Origin: Blattamonas nauphoetae
Taxonomy: Eukaryota; Preaxostyla; Oxymonadida
Direction of reading: 5' to 3'
Assembly (NCBI GenBank): GCA_033064195.1
Contig: JARBJD010000001.1
Coordinates: 248,001 to 312,000 of the forward strand
DNA length: 64,000 nucleotides
The notes below the pieces were generated by a model. That model searched no databases. It saw only the letters and a list, made by a program, of their open reading frames with translations, and was not told the origin of the DNA. How positions within the stretch are numbered: the first letter of the stretch is position 1; every line of letters starts with the position of its first letter. The translations under genes and the position numbers were made by a program. Below, piece after piece: positions 31,623-45,200 of this stretch.

Positions 31623-31768
31623 GAAAAGTTATGGGGATCACACATTGGACACATGAATTTGCTTCTCCATGATATGAACAGTTTCCAAAATTGAAAATGA
31701 GATAAATGTTCACCAAAAAATATAAGAAAGACGAAAATGAAGATAAAATGAAAGTGAAGTGAATCTTT
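31623..31768. other. intergenic
   Basis: 146 bases between the EFTUD2 start and the SMC3 stop on the same strand. No other feature is seen. Confidence 0.5.
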
Positions 31769-34700
31769 TCAATAATTGAGAGGTTCCGGAATGTCATCAT
31801 CATCATCGTTTTCGGAAAGGCTTCTCCTTGGAGGAAGTCCTGCTCGTCCATCAACATGTAACCGGCGCTGTTTCCGGGTTTGATCTTCTTGCAGTCTTTC
31901 ATCAGGAAATGTTGTGCGAGCTCCACTTCTCAGAAAGTCGACGGCCTGGGACTGGGAGATACTCAAAATTCGACTGACTTGACCCTCTATCTGCACACCG
32001 TAGAATGTGTTTCCCACTTCAGCCATTCTTTCCTTGAAGGTGGTCATGACAATTTGAACCTGTTGGGAGGAGAGGGCTTGGAGGTATAGTGAGAGAGACA
32101 TGACATTCTTATCATCCAACGCAGCATCCACTTCATCGAGAAGGTAGAAAGGAGCCGGGTCTGTTCGTTGAATGGCAAAAATGAGAGCAAGTGCTGAGAT
32201 AGTTTTCTGTCCTCCAGACAGTTCCGGCATTGTCTTTGGTTCGCCGTTCTCGACGAATGTGACTTTGCAGGAGATGCCTGTGATTGGATTTCGCGCATTG
32301 TCGCCTTGTCGAACAATTGACAAGACTCCTGTGCCTTTCGCGGTTGATGTTCCAGTTGGATCCGTTGTGAGTGTGGCGAAGATGTCGGTGAAATGTGTTT
32401 GGACTGTCTGAAGAGTCTCTGAGACTGCTCTCTCCTTCTTTTCATCCAAATCGTCGATGAGACGATGGATTGCTCCGAGACCATCAACCAACTCTTTCCG
32501 ACGACCCTCCATTTCCTCTTTTTGTTGTTTGACGTTCTCCTGAAGTTCCAACGCCTTTTTGTTTACTTTGGAGTATTGCCTAAGTTTCCTTTGAGCATCT
32601 TTCAATTCTTTTGCGATGTCGTTCGTCTTCATCCCAGCATATCTGGCTGTGTCTGCACTTCCCACCGAACCAAGTTCTCTCATCCTCCGTTGGTGCTCTT
32701 CAATCTGCTGGGAGAGTGTTTCGCGTTGTGTCAACAGTCTTTCAGTTCTTGCTTGCTCGACCTCAAGATTTCTGCTCATTGTTTCGATTTCAGTTGTATA
32801 ATGATCAACATCCTCTCTCAATTTGTCTTGCTCCTTTTGAAGTTTCTCAATTGTTTGCTCGACTGTCTTCCGAGTCTCCAGCTTCGATTTCGAATCGGCT
32901 TGCAACTTCTTCACTTCTGCTTTGAGCTCAGTCAGACGGACGTTGATTGCATCCTTCTGACTCGATTGAGAATTGTTGGCTCCGATTCCCATTCCCGCAA
33001 TTCGATTCAATTCTCGCTCGATTTCATCAAGTCTGTCTCCATACTCCCTTCGCACCTTCATTCCCAGTTCCGTCCTTCGGAGTTTCTTCGTTCCGATTTC
33101 ATCCATCGTTGCAATGAGAGCAGTTCGAAGAGATGGTATTTCTGTGTTCAACTGGACCATTTCTTCTCGTTCTTCTTCCGAAATTTGAATTGAGAATGGG
33201 CGAGTCTTCTCCGTTTCATACTCCTTCTCCTGAACATCGATGACGGTCAAACGTTCCCGGAGCTTGGCCAACCGACGCTCTCTGGCATTCACTTCTCCTT
33301 CCCAGTATTCTCGTTCCACTTCGAGCATCCTCAGTTTGTTGGTAGCAAGATCCTTCTCTTTCATCTCTCTCTGCATTCTGTCGTGCTCGTCACGCTCCTT
33401 CTTGGTCAATTCCAAGAACTGTTCCTCGACAACTTTCAGATCGGCTTGGATTTTGCTCTGCCTCTCCAACCCATCCAGTCTCAGCATCTCGATAGCTTTG
33501 ATATCCTCCATCGCTTTCAGCACACTCAGATCCTCGTTGAAATAACCTCCACTCAACGCTCCCTTTCGACCAACCCGTTTCCCGTCTCGGGTACACGAGT
33601 CGATGTTGAAGGTCTTGGCCATCATCGAAGCTGTCTCGATCTGATTCACAACAACCACACGCCCCCATATCACTTCGATTGCATTTCTGAATTTTTCGTC
33701 GCATTTGACCAGTTTTGAAGCAATTGAACAGTCTGGAATTGATTTCGCGTCTTTTGGGAGATTGATGGCTCCTCCGCGAACACCCGTCAGCGGGATGAAT
33801 GTGAGGCCACCCATATTCTTTTGTTTGAGGTGAGCGATGAGTCGACTGGCTGTTGCAGGAGTTCCGACGAGGATGTGGAAGAGACTTCCACCTCCAATGA
33901 CTTCGATGGCAGTTCTGTCACGTTCATCAACACTGATAACCGACGCGACTGGTCCGTACACGTCGGTCATATGTTCAGCTGCAGCGAACTGTCGAACAGC
34001 TTCATGAGCGGCAAGGGAGGCTCGACCCATCTTCCGTTCGGTGATGATGCGTCTCTTGTCGTGCTCAACACTGAGCTGTTCCAGGCCGTTTTTGGTGTCA
34101 TTTTCCGCTCTCCACAATTCCTTCCTGGCAGTCATCACTTTCTCTAGCTCACTCCGCGTGGATGCGATTGTATCCATCGACAGGCTTCCTTCTGATCGGG
34201 CGATTTGTTCCAAGTTTTCCTTCTCTTTCTGGATGGCACGCTCCGTCTTTCTCAATTCCTCAGTGTTCTCCTCTTTTGATGATTCCATCTTCCTTATTTC
34301 CTTTTCATGATCGATTTTCTCCTGTTTTAACTTCTTGAGTTCTCCATCTATCCATTCGTCACGTGCCTTTTTCGTGCGGAAGCGATTTTCCTGCGTTCCT
34401 TTCGCATATTTCAACTTCAGACGTTGCTCTCGCTCCTCTAACTGTGCTCTCTGAGTAGCTTCTGTGAGTGAAAGCTGAGAAAGTTCTTCTCCCAATCGAA
34501 AAATGTCGTCTTCAGCTTCTTTCTGTTTTTTGAGAAGTTCTGCTTTCTCCTGCATGTGAGAGTTCATTTTTTCTGCTCCATTCTTCCTGTTATCTTCAAT
34601 TTCCTCAATCTGGATCTCAAGCGTGCTCCTCATCTGTTCGATATCAGCTGCTGATGAAATGAGGGTTTCGACATGGTTGACATGGGTTTCGATCGTCGTT

Positions 34701-36061
34701 TGGTTGGATTCCATCAAATCCTCAGCCTTTTTCCTTGCAGAAGTATCTTCTACTAACTTGGCTGTCATGTTGGCGACTCGTTTCAGACTTTGATTGTAAA
34801 TTTCGTCAACATTTTCCATCTTTTGTTTGACATCACCAAGTTCTTTCTCAACAATACATCCTTCAAGAACCCTGCACCTCCGATCATTTTCCTCATATTC
34901 TCGGAGTTCTTGAGTTTCGATGTTGAGTTCTTGAAGTCTGGATGTGAGATGTACGAGTTGTTCATCGATTGACTTGAGTCTTCGGTCTAAGAACGATAAT
35001 ATTTGTATCATTGAGGAAGAAAAGTGTCGATACCATCTTCGTCCAAGAGTTTTTTAGATTGGTTTCTACGCTCTTCATATACATGTGTCCCAGCTATCTC
35101 TTTGATCAACTGGAACCTTTGAGCATCGTTCATTGAGGCTATATCTTGAATCTGACGAGATTAATGTCAAAATACATATGTTTCGAATCAAACCTTCCCT
35201 TGACGAATCATAAAGTACGGATTATTGGGAGAGAATCCTGCATTGTCGAGGAGTGTCAAGACATCAGTTTTTCTGGATAGAGAAAAAATCGAGAGTAAAC
35301 ATGAAAGAAGATCAACTGAGCTTTTCTATTGTCAACAAAAAACTCATCAGCTGTGGCACTTTTTTGTCTCTTTATGCGGACTTCAGCTCCTCCATTCTTA
35401 ATGAGTGATAAAAGAGGTATGAATGCATTTTTGAAGATAGACAAACTGGAAATCGTTCGTCAGAGTTGTCAAACACAACTTCCACACTGTAGATAGCGGC
35501 TTGATCGGCTATTCCGATCTGAAGAGTGATATTTGTGACGATTGGTTAGATGCAAAGAAAATGATTTCAAAACAGAAAAAAATAGGAAAAGAGTAAGAAC
35601 TAAACAAATTAATTCAGACAAACATGTCTATCTGTGGCATATCCATCGGCGCCTTGTGAGCCAGTCTCTTCTCCCAGGACGAATCTGATTGCTGAGCAGA
35701 CGGAAGATATGACAATAAAATGATATTGAAAATGTTAAAATGGATGTTATAGTGACAGTAAGTCAGACAGAAAGCACAGAAAAAAATTGCACACCGTCAA
35801 AAAAATTGGACTTTCCCGAACCATTCTGTCCGACTGTTCAGGACGAAGAATGACGATATGAGAACAAAAAGATAGAAGGAGACAAGCATGTAACAGAAGA
35901 AGAGATCAATGCCAAAAAAATAGACCGATAACGTTAATGCCTGGAGTCATTTCACTGAATTCGGTTTGCTCCTTGTAGCTCCGAAATCCGGTGATTTTGA
36001 CCTGAAGAGGAAAAAAATAACATTATTGGATATAAAATGAATATGTTACGTTGATCATCAT
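31769..36061 (-). CDS. SMC3: cohesin subunit SMC3
   Basis: Nine exons (36061-36050, 36001-35926, 35833-35795, 35691-35624, 35518-35447, 35396-35317, 35272-35194, 35151-35034, 34986-31769) sum to 1253 residues in frame; human SMC3 has 1217. The N-terminal ATPase lobe has ITGFRSYKEQT and Walker A VGQNGSGKSNFFD. Coiled coil leads to the hinge (TDVYGPVASVISV to GALSGGYFNED), then returns to signature ELSGGQKTISALALIFAIQ and Walker B PAPFYLLDEVDAALDD. SMC3 closes the cohesin ring with SMC1 and RAD21. All introns sit in the first 1.1 kb of the gene. In the acetylation loop, human GAKKDQYFL corresponds to SATADEFFV, so both acceptor lysines are missing. A basic RKQRR segment lies near the C-terminus. 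Confidence 0.96.
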
Positions 36062-36235
36062 ACCGTTTTGATTCTCATCTCCCTCTGATACAGACCCATA
36101 GAAAACAATCTGCTTGTCAGTTCAATTGAACTGGAGTATTTCTGAGAAAAAAATATCGCAAAATTCTTTTAAAAACTAATGTTGATAAACGGTGCAAGAG
36201 TTACACAAAGTGAAGATTTGAATCAAGACACACAA
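36062..36235. other. intergenic
   Basis: 174 bases between the SMC3 start and the stop of the giant kinase gene, same strand. Nothing else is seen. Confidence 0.5.
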
Positions 36236-39200
36236 TCAAGATGCATGAGAAGAAAGATACGTAAATAAGTTTTCACAATATTCCCGAAGGGCAGGACTAT
36301 TTGACGATAGCGTGCATAAAAGAGCGAAAGCTGCTGATCGAAGAGGCACAGATTTGAATGGTAATTCAGTGAGTGAATACGAAACAGTGGGAGATGGGGA
36401 GAGGATGGAGGATAGGGTGATGAGAAGAGAAGCAATGCAGGGAATGGAAGCAATCTCTTTGCGCATGCTTGGAGTGGTAACACACAACTGATTGAGGATG
36501 AAGAGAACAGACGCAAGGACGTTCGAAATTCGGTAGATGATGACGAAGGGAGGGGGAGCCATGGAAAGAGGTGATGTCGTACAACCAAGAGCAGGAACAG
36601 GCACAGCGTAATGTGAGTAAAATGATGCTGACACGTGATTTTGTTCTTTTTCATCAACAGTTGTGTTGAATGTGAACTGGGTGACTGATCCAGAGACAGG
36701 GGATGATGTTTGGCCCTGCTGAGGCGAAACCTTGCCTGGAGAACTTGTCATTGAGTGAGAAGGGGAGAGATTCTTGGTAAATTTACTGACGGCGAAGACG
36801 GGATCAATCGGAGGAGCTGCTAAATCGTATGGCGGGATGAGACAATACGAAGGAGTCGTGGCCGAAAGAAGGAGCGATGACAGAAACACAATCCATCCAA
36901 CCAAAGAATCCTTCAATCCTCCCATTGTACCGGCTCGTAACAACACAACTCGTCGGGTCAGACTTATTAGACAATCCAATGTTTCAAACTGAGAGAGGGT
37001 CATCACACCCGGGACTTGGAGGGTTCCCTTCAGATGAACAAGATTCATGACCACTTGTTTCGTCCCATTTGGCTCGTCCACAGAGATCGTCACTGTCGAA
37101 TTCCCACTTTGTGCTGTTTGTTGGAAAGATTGAAGTTCGAATGGGATGGCGAGAACGAAATCATACGTGAACTGAAAGGAGGGAGGATGGAAGGACATCC
37201 ACTGCCGATTCAGGAAGAATCCTCTCTCATCTTCGGTTGTATTGATGTATCGAGGTAGAATGGACGACGTGATCATGTTCTTTGTTGTTGAATAATCCAG
37301 AAGGGAGTGGTTTTGTTTGAATAGTCGGAGTGAATTTTGAGTTGTTATTAAACTGTTGCTATGTCGCATAGTTCGAGAGGCAGAGTACGTCCGTGAAGTT
37401 CTTCTGGTGGTCCGATTCGTCGTGAAAAGTGTTGCAACAGCATCTGTCAATTCAAGTTGATCGATGAGCATCAGAGGATGCATGGATGACGAAACTGACA
37501 GAGCGTATATGACAGGTGCGAGATAGCGGTTTTCATCCACGATTTGTTGGTGAAGAGGTTTCCAGATTGAAAGAAGTTTGTTCGAAGGTTGCCATTGAAG
37601 GATTGATTCAAAAAGCACTTCTGATGCGAACGGGAAGAGCGTGTTGCAGATCGTCCTACTGCTCCGATTGATAAACACGAAAGCAGCATTCCACAAGGGG
37701 TCTGCGACATCGTAAACAATTTTGAGTTTTGAATTGGTTGAGTTTGTGTTCATTTGAGACTGTCCAGTGAGGAACGGAGACGCTGCTCGTGGTGTCAATG
37801 TCTGGGGCGACCCGAAGAGGGAGGAGGGTCCTTCTGAGCGGGGATTGAACATTGGAGTTAGACTGGTCTGCTGTGAATCATTTTGGAGTGTTTTGTAAGG
37901 ATCGATTGAGCTGGTCAGCTTCAAACGATACACTGTCAGATGTTTTGTTGCAGCAAAGACATTGTCCATGATGAAAAGAACTTGGTACATCATCCGCGGT
38001 GAGAACATCTCAAACTTGGATGAATGGAGGGCGGAGATGAATGTTGAAACGAGGCTGTTGGATGATGTCATGAATGTTCGATTGAACCCCGGCTTATCGA
38101 TATGAGCACCTCCGAGTGAGACTTGGTATTGAGAAATGTAGGAGAGAGCTACTTGTTGGGATTGGAGAGTCTGAGAAATCAGTGGTGGTGCCACAGAGAA
38201 AGTGTGTGGTGACGGTGGGATGGCCAAGATGTACGGATCACTCAGTGTGACGAGTGAATCCCACACAGTATGACAGTTCAGAAGGAAAATGAACAGAGTA
38301 AGATGAAACTTAAACGGTGACTTTTCCATAGTCTCCAGTCCAGGCAGCATCGAAGGTGATTTCACAACAATCTTCGGGTTAAGGTTTGATTGGTCAATCA
38401 AGATTTGATCTGATGACGAAATTGGGATTGGGTTGGGTGCGTTGAAAATCTTGTGTGGAAACTGCGAGCCAAGTACTGTCGTGAAGTGGGTGGTCATTGT
38501 GTGCATGTTACTGCTGAATAAAGGTCGAACAGTCGGCATTGGATGGATGAGCTCAAAAAACACACGATCAAATCCAGCACGAGGGAAGACTCGGTGCGAT
38601 GATGCTGAATCAGAAGTGGCAAGATTTTTCCGGCGTGAGCTTGTTGAGTGATGGTGGGAGACATGGAGAGATGGCTTGGATGTATGTCTTGATTTTGGAG
38701 GTTGAATTCGATGAACATCGGTATTGATTTTTGATGGTGGTTGCTCCAGATCAAAAATCTGGAAGAGTTGGAGGATTTCTCGAGAGATGCGCTGCAAAAA
38801 TGAGAGGGCATATTGAATGGGGGAGAATCCAAGTCCACTTGCTATTGAATCTCGCATGGTCATTGGGGAGACTCCTCCAAAGCCGTAACGGATGGAAGGC
38901 GGGGAGCTCAGCACATGAGAGAGCCAGACGAGGAGATCAACGAGCCAGATTGGGTTTGCGTTTGGCGAGAGAGCGGTTGGGAATCCAGGCGGACGAGATG
39001 CTTGTTGTGCCGCTGGAGTCGTACTCAGAACGCAGGACGAGACAAGTGTGTTCCGCTTTCCGACTGAGAATTCCTGAATAATTGAGTAAGGACCGAGTGG
39101 GTTTAGGCCAATCTTCTGATCAGATGCGATGAAGTTTTTGTTGAGTGCCGGAAGAGCTTGAAGAATGGTCGGTGGGGCGATGAATCGATTCAGATACGAG

Positions 39201-42200
39201 ATTCCAAATGTGTCTGTCAGCGATTGTGCTTTGGATGCTGTTTCGTGTGGAAGAGGTCGAGTCATCTTCGACCGAGTCTTGAAATCCAGTTTGGCTGATG
39301 GTTGTGGTTCTGTCACTTTGAACAGAAATGGCGATGTTTGGACAGGAGGGATCGACACCAAGAGAGGTAAGATGGTGAGGAATGGTGTTGCTTTGACAAC
39401 CACATTGGAGACACGATCGATTTCTGTCTTGGCCATCTCACAGAGTCCAGGAGAGGTGGACAGGAATTGGTAAAACGACAGCATCTCCGATTGAATTAAT
39501 AAGACACTCGAGGCATCCATGAATTGGTTTTCGCTCGTTCCTTTCTTTGCTTTCATCTGTTCCACTTCCGGATCAAGTTTGTCCAATGCATCTTTGAGTG
39601 CCTTCACCGGGAACATGTTCATTGACGGAGACCAGATCTGGAAGAACGTTGGATGACTAGCTTGCGTCGTTGTGAAGATGGAAGGTTTCTTTTGGGTTCT
39701 CTCCGACACAGCATGAAGAGAGGCACTGTACTGTGCCATGTAGACTTCATCTTCCTTCTCAAGAGCGAGTGCCTTCTCGTTTTCATTCTGTTCAACGTCA
39801 GGGTCCGAGAAATTTGGAGGCGTTCGGATTGTTTCTTCGCTGAAAAGGCGGGGAACAGTCTGATTCCACCAGGCTTGGTCGATTTGTTGACAGCTGAGGA
39901 GACCTCCAGACAAGCTTGTTCCAGTGATCTGCTTGTTGAGGATTTGGGTTGAGTCTGGTAAGTTTAACTGAAACATCGGCTGTTTGGACGGGAGGACAGT
40001 GAGAAGAGGGTTGGATTGAGCTGATGGGGAGTAGGTCGGGTAAGTGACATCAGAATGCTCGGTTTCACATAACCCATTCCCATCTGAACCACTCATACAC
40101 ATTGCTTCAGAGAAGGTGAAGAAGGAGCATAAGAGACCAGAGACGAGGCTTTGATGGTGCTGGAATAGGACACCGGAAAGTGATGATGACGTCGTTTCGA
40201 AAGACGCACGAGCACATCTCCGTTCAAACATTTCTCCACAATGGGAGAGAGCGACAGGGAATGGAACATCGTGAAAGAAAACAAAATCAGTGTCAGCAGG
40301 AGATGGGAACTTCTTTGTTGGTTGGCGGTGCGAGAATAGTCGTTTGACAACTTGAACAGCTGACTTGTCCATTTCCCAGAATGGAAGGAGGAGAGCGTAT
40401 TCACTGAGTTGCTTCGATTGGTCTTCGGTTGGGAAGTAGTTCTCGCAACTTGTGGGTTGGACGACCAATCTTGTTTTGTCTTCGCTGAACAGATTGATTG
40501 TCTGTCTTAGTTTCCATATCACTGGTTGTTTTACCAGACTTGTGATGATGTTGATTGCGTCTTTTTTCACCTTGCTAGCTTTCTGCATGTAGACGGAGAG
40601 TGTGGCCTGAGGTGTTATTGGATAACTGCTCGGAGTGATGTGATTGAAGAGAGAATTGATACGCATGATGTGTGCAGGAAGGTTGAACATGGAGAGTTCA
40701 TGTGTTGCCTGTGGCGTGGAGGGCTCTGTGTTAGAGAAACTGGGATGGGTAGTTGCTTCCTCTCCTGTCTCTTCAAAATGGACGAGTCCAGTTCTGACAT
40801 GAGAGCCGGGTTGTGAGGGTGTGTCGAGTCTTTCTTTCAACTGCCGATCGTCCGTTTCGATGATCCCATCAAATGGGATGAAAGGTGAGGAAAGATGAAC
40901 ATTTCCTGAGAGACGAAACACATAGAAGCGTAATTGAGCAATAGCGACAGAAATAATTGGTTTGGATCCTCGACCGACCTGTCTGGCGAGGATTCCAGTC
41001 TTCCCAGTTGAATCTGAATCCATTGTATGAGCCCCATGATGACCCAACACACCTGCGCGATCGTCAGTGAACTGTGGATTCTGGTTGGTGTCAAGTATGC
41101 TATCGAGAAGCATGTACGGCTGCCAGAGACCCCCCGAGACAATTTCTGCGATAAAACTCTCAAGTGTCACAATCAGAGAGATATGAGTCTCCATGCTCAG
41201 CATTCCCCGCCAGACATGATTTCCTTTTTTCTTGGCTTTGTCAGGTTGGACGTTTGACGTTGTTTGGATGGGAGCTGACGTTCCGAAACTTGCGTCGTTT
41301 GACAAGTGCGGACAGACACTTGCATTTTCAAATTCGAGATCTAGGACTCCGATAAGGTTGGAAATGAATGGAGTGTTTGGTGTTTTTCCATCTGAGAGAA
41401 GTGGTTGTGTTTCGATTTGTGGAGGCTTCAACAAACTCAGTTGAGGAGAGATCGGATGCAAGATGGGCATCGAGCTATCAATCAGATTGGTAGGACGAGC
41501 CGCTTGTTGGAATGACTCTATGGCAGCTGAATCGAGAAGATAATACGTCAGAAGAGTGTTTGAGAGAATCCCAGATCTCGACCGCCGTCGAGCTTTGACG
41601 AACGACTCTGGGAAGAGCATCATTGCGGCCAGCATGTCGATGAGCTTGATGTCTTTAGAATTGATTGATGAGGCATCTATGTGATACATGAAACTGTTTG
41701 GATCTGATGTTCGTAGAATCCATAACATCATCCTGAGGTTAGCCGTCAGAGTGTGATGAACGAGCGATGTTTCTGGAGACGAAGCATTTGAGGCACGTAC
41801 CACGTCGAGTGTCTCGGAAAAAGACTCAAAGAAGAGAGAGAGAAGCGGAGGCAAGAGTGGATAATCTTTGTCTCCTGGGTGAGAGACAAGAGCATCATCA
41901 ATCTCTGTTAACCTCAAGTATTGAAGTCCATCAGGAGCGTTTTTCTTCAACTTCTCGATCGGTGGTGGTTTCATGAATTTGGCCGAGAAGAGTTCGTTGT
42001 TGACAAGAGAGATCAAACTCGATGCCGATTTGGAGTGTGTTGGTTGATGTGATGATTGGTTCGACTGCCCATGAAGGAAGTGAGACAGGATAGGGTTTTC
42101 ATCAGACCAGGTTGCGATCGTTCGAGCGAGAGAAAGAGAACCAAGATGAGATGAGACACTCTCATTTTGGAGATTGGCACCTTCGGTGGAGTTTGTAGTC

Positions 42201-45200
42201 GTCGATGCCTTGTCTTTCTTTGATTTTGTGGTTTGGATCTTTTCATGTTCCCAAACTGTTCGAGCTTCCCCCGCAAAGATCAAAGTCGGATCGTCAGCAA
42301 GCGGCGAGAAGGCAGGAAAAAGAATGAATGTGAAGAACGACACGACAACTCCATTCAGAAATTGGAGGTTCGTGGTGAGTTCTTTCGAAGGGGTGGTGGA
42401 GACAAAGGGAGCATTTTGAAATGTCATCTCGTGCTCCTGCATGGATTTTGTTTGATTTGCGAGAAGTTTTGGTCTTTCCTTGACGGATGGTCTTGCAGAA
42501 GTGGAGGCGACGAGAGTCCCAGAATGTGGGAAGACAGCTGAGTAAGAAGGAGAAGCAGTGACGATTGTGAGTTGATCTTTCGGTCCAACTTCATTGTCTT
42601 CCACCATCATTACTTGGAAACCTGATGACGGAGTCATCGGTGGCTCTTCTGGTTTAGCTGACTGTGATTTCATTGCGACTGGAGTGATCGTGTTCTTTGA
42701 TTCTTTGAGGAACCGTTTGTTGATTGCGTCGAGATGTTGTTGATAGCTTGTGAGAGGAACAGGAGTGGTTGTTCTCCTGAGCGTTAATTTCCAAGGATCC
42801 TCACAAGTACAGATTCCCACACCATGAAGTGGACAGATTTGAGTCTCGTTGGTGATTGTGCTCCCCCATCTCCGTGTTCCTCCGAACAGACACTGTCCAA
42901 TACACATGACCAGATCACGTGAAATAGCTTGGAACACGTTTATTGTGTTGGATGACATGCTTTCATGTCCAGGTGCTTTTGATGATGTGTTTCCGAAGTC
43001 TCCATCTTCGAGTTCGTTACTCCCAAAAGAGCCTTTCCTTCCTTGGGCCAGCTGAGTCAATTTACTCTTTGTACTTTTGATTGTCTGGGCTTCGTTGGCA
43101 AGTGATGAGGCACCTCGCGATGAAGAGACAGACATTCGACGGTTCGGGATCGGATCAGTTGCTTTGTCGTGCGTGAGACTTGTTTGCATCAGGATGTGTT
43201 TGTGGAAGATGTCTGTTGCATGCGAGGAAAGATTCGAGAGAAGAGAGATTGATTGAAGACTCTCCAAGATCGATCCGACACATTCGAGTGAGGCATTTTG
43301 CAGTTGTTCGCAGAGTTGACTATATTCTCGAGTGACCACCTCTTCAGATGGGACTATCCCAAACGGAATGTTGGATGTTTTCGGTTTCATGTGTGGAGGA
43401 GTTGGAATGGGTGAGATAAACGTTGTTGGATTGGAGCGATGTACGTTGGTAAGGTGGTGATGAATGCACGAAGATGCAAAATAGATGTGAACAGGAGAAT
43501 TTCGAGGAAGAACAGAACAATGCGGACAGTATGCTGTGAGCGGGAAGGCCATCGACAGAACGTGATGCCAACGTAACAGACAACTCCGCTTTTCCATATC
43601 AAACTCAAATGTCTCCAAACTCATTAACGATCCTCTGTCGGAGAACCCATGATTTGATCCATGCGATTCTGATTCGTCGACTTGGTGTTGGGGGCAGGTG
43701 AAGAAGTTAGCGAAGAACGGCTGGACACCTCGGATGAAGGACAAAATCCACATGTCTTCTTCGAAGAAGGTCATGCTTGACTGATCGTGATCTGATGAAC
43801 CATAAACCCAATGCGGCTGGAAGGTTCCGTTCCAGAAGGACCCAACAATCGACGAATACATTCCACGAGCAGCTGCCGAGAATGAGCGGACCAGGTCTGT
43901 GAGGCCTCTGACAGCAGTCAGATACAGTTTTGCAGTGCCGAACCAATCGATATCAACAATTCCTTGGACGATCCTTGTCAAATCTACTTGTTGTTTGGGA
44001 ACAGGAAGTGGTTCAGCGAACGCATCGAATCGGATGAGAGTGAGAGTGCTTCGGGATTCATCAGAACGATGAAGAATCGTTCCTGGTGTGCTCACCGATT
44101 GGGAATGCTCCGGAACATGATCCTTGTTGATGATCACTTCCTCCCGAGCGATCTGGAAGAGTGTGTCGATTGCGAGTGGAGGGAGCTTGAGCTGTTTTGA
44201 AAGCGGTGGAACTTCAATCCGTGCCGCCCAGAGCGCTGTCCGTGTTGCGATCTTCACATACACTTGAACAGCGTCTTTGAGAGCCAGCCATCGATACACA
44301 CCCCATCGCATCGCAAGCCATGATGGAATTGGCGGGAGTTCATGCTCGCTTTTCTGATGGACAGTTGTGAAACTCAACTCATAAGGTGGTTGTTGATAGA
44401 CGAGCGATGTTTGGTTGATGGACACGAAGAGAGGCGGTGCTGTTGTGTATGGAACCCGATTGGCCTGAAGTGGGATATCGGTGAGGAAGATGCTGATGTC
44501 AGGATGTTGGAGAGACGCGAACGGTGGGAGAGGAGTCGAGAAGTATGGGGCTTCTGTCCAGATCGGGATGCGGGGGTACCCAGCATAGCTGATTTTGTCT
44601 TCGTATGTGGACAGGTGCGGATAAATGGTTGAGATTTGCGAAGGTCGGATGCGGAGTTGCTCTTGTTTTGTGGTCGATTTGGATGGATCCCGATTCTTTT
44701 TGGGTGTTTGACTTTGACGTGAACCTTCTTCAGAAGGCTTGATTTTCTCGACGACAGTTTGTTGGGCTTCTTCTTGAGTGTGGGACTTTTGATACATGAT
44801 CAGAGGAATCAAATTGGGGGCTGGAGGGAAGAGTGGGATGGGGGAGGGGCGACTGAAGTACGCCGGTGTACAAGCAACAATGCCCATTCGGAGGAGGAGA
44901 GTGTGGATTAGTGTGGCGATTAGGAAGACATCGTTGAACACAAGACCGGGATGCTCAAGAACAGCGTCCATTGCGGTTAAAAGTTGAACGATTCGCTCGC
45001 CTTGTGTGGACGAGACCTGATTGTGGGTTGAGAACTGAGTGTTGATGTCTTTCCCCAACGAGCGTTGCGTCCCCCACAGTTGCTGGTTCTGATCAAAGAC
45101 AACGAGGGAGTTTTTGTTCTTCGGCTGTGTTCTTCCGCTTCCTTGATCGATGGAATCATCAGTTCCATTGAGAAGGCGATGTGTTAAGACAAGAAGTTCC

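Noticed and set aside
35281-35320. A GC donor for an SMC3 intron after DNRK
   Set aside because: A GT donor four or five bases further on (GTTGATCTTC at 35316) gives the correct phase and a better match (NRKAQKTDVL).
36223-36657. Alternative minus-strand ORFs inside the giant kinase exon
   Set aside because: They overlap the 12-kb frame completely and show no domain; composition fits shadow frames.
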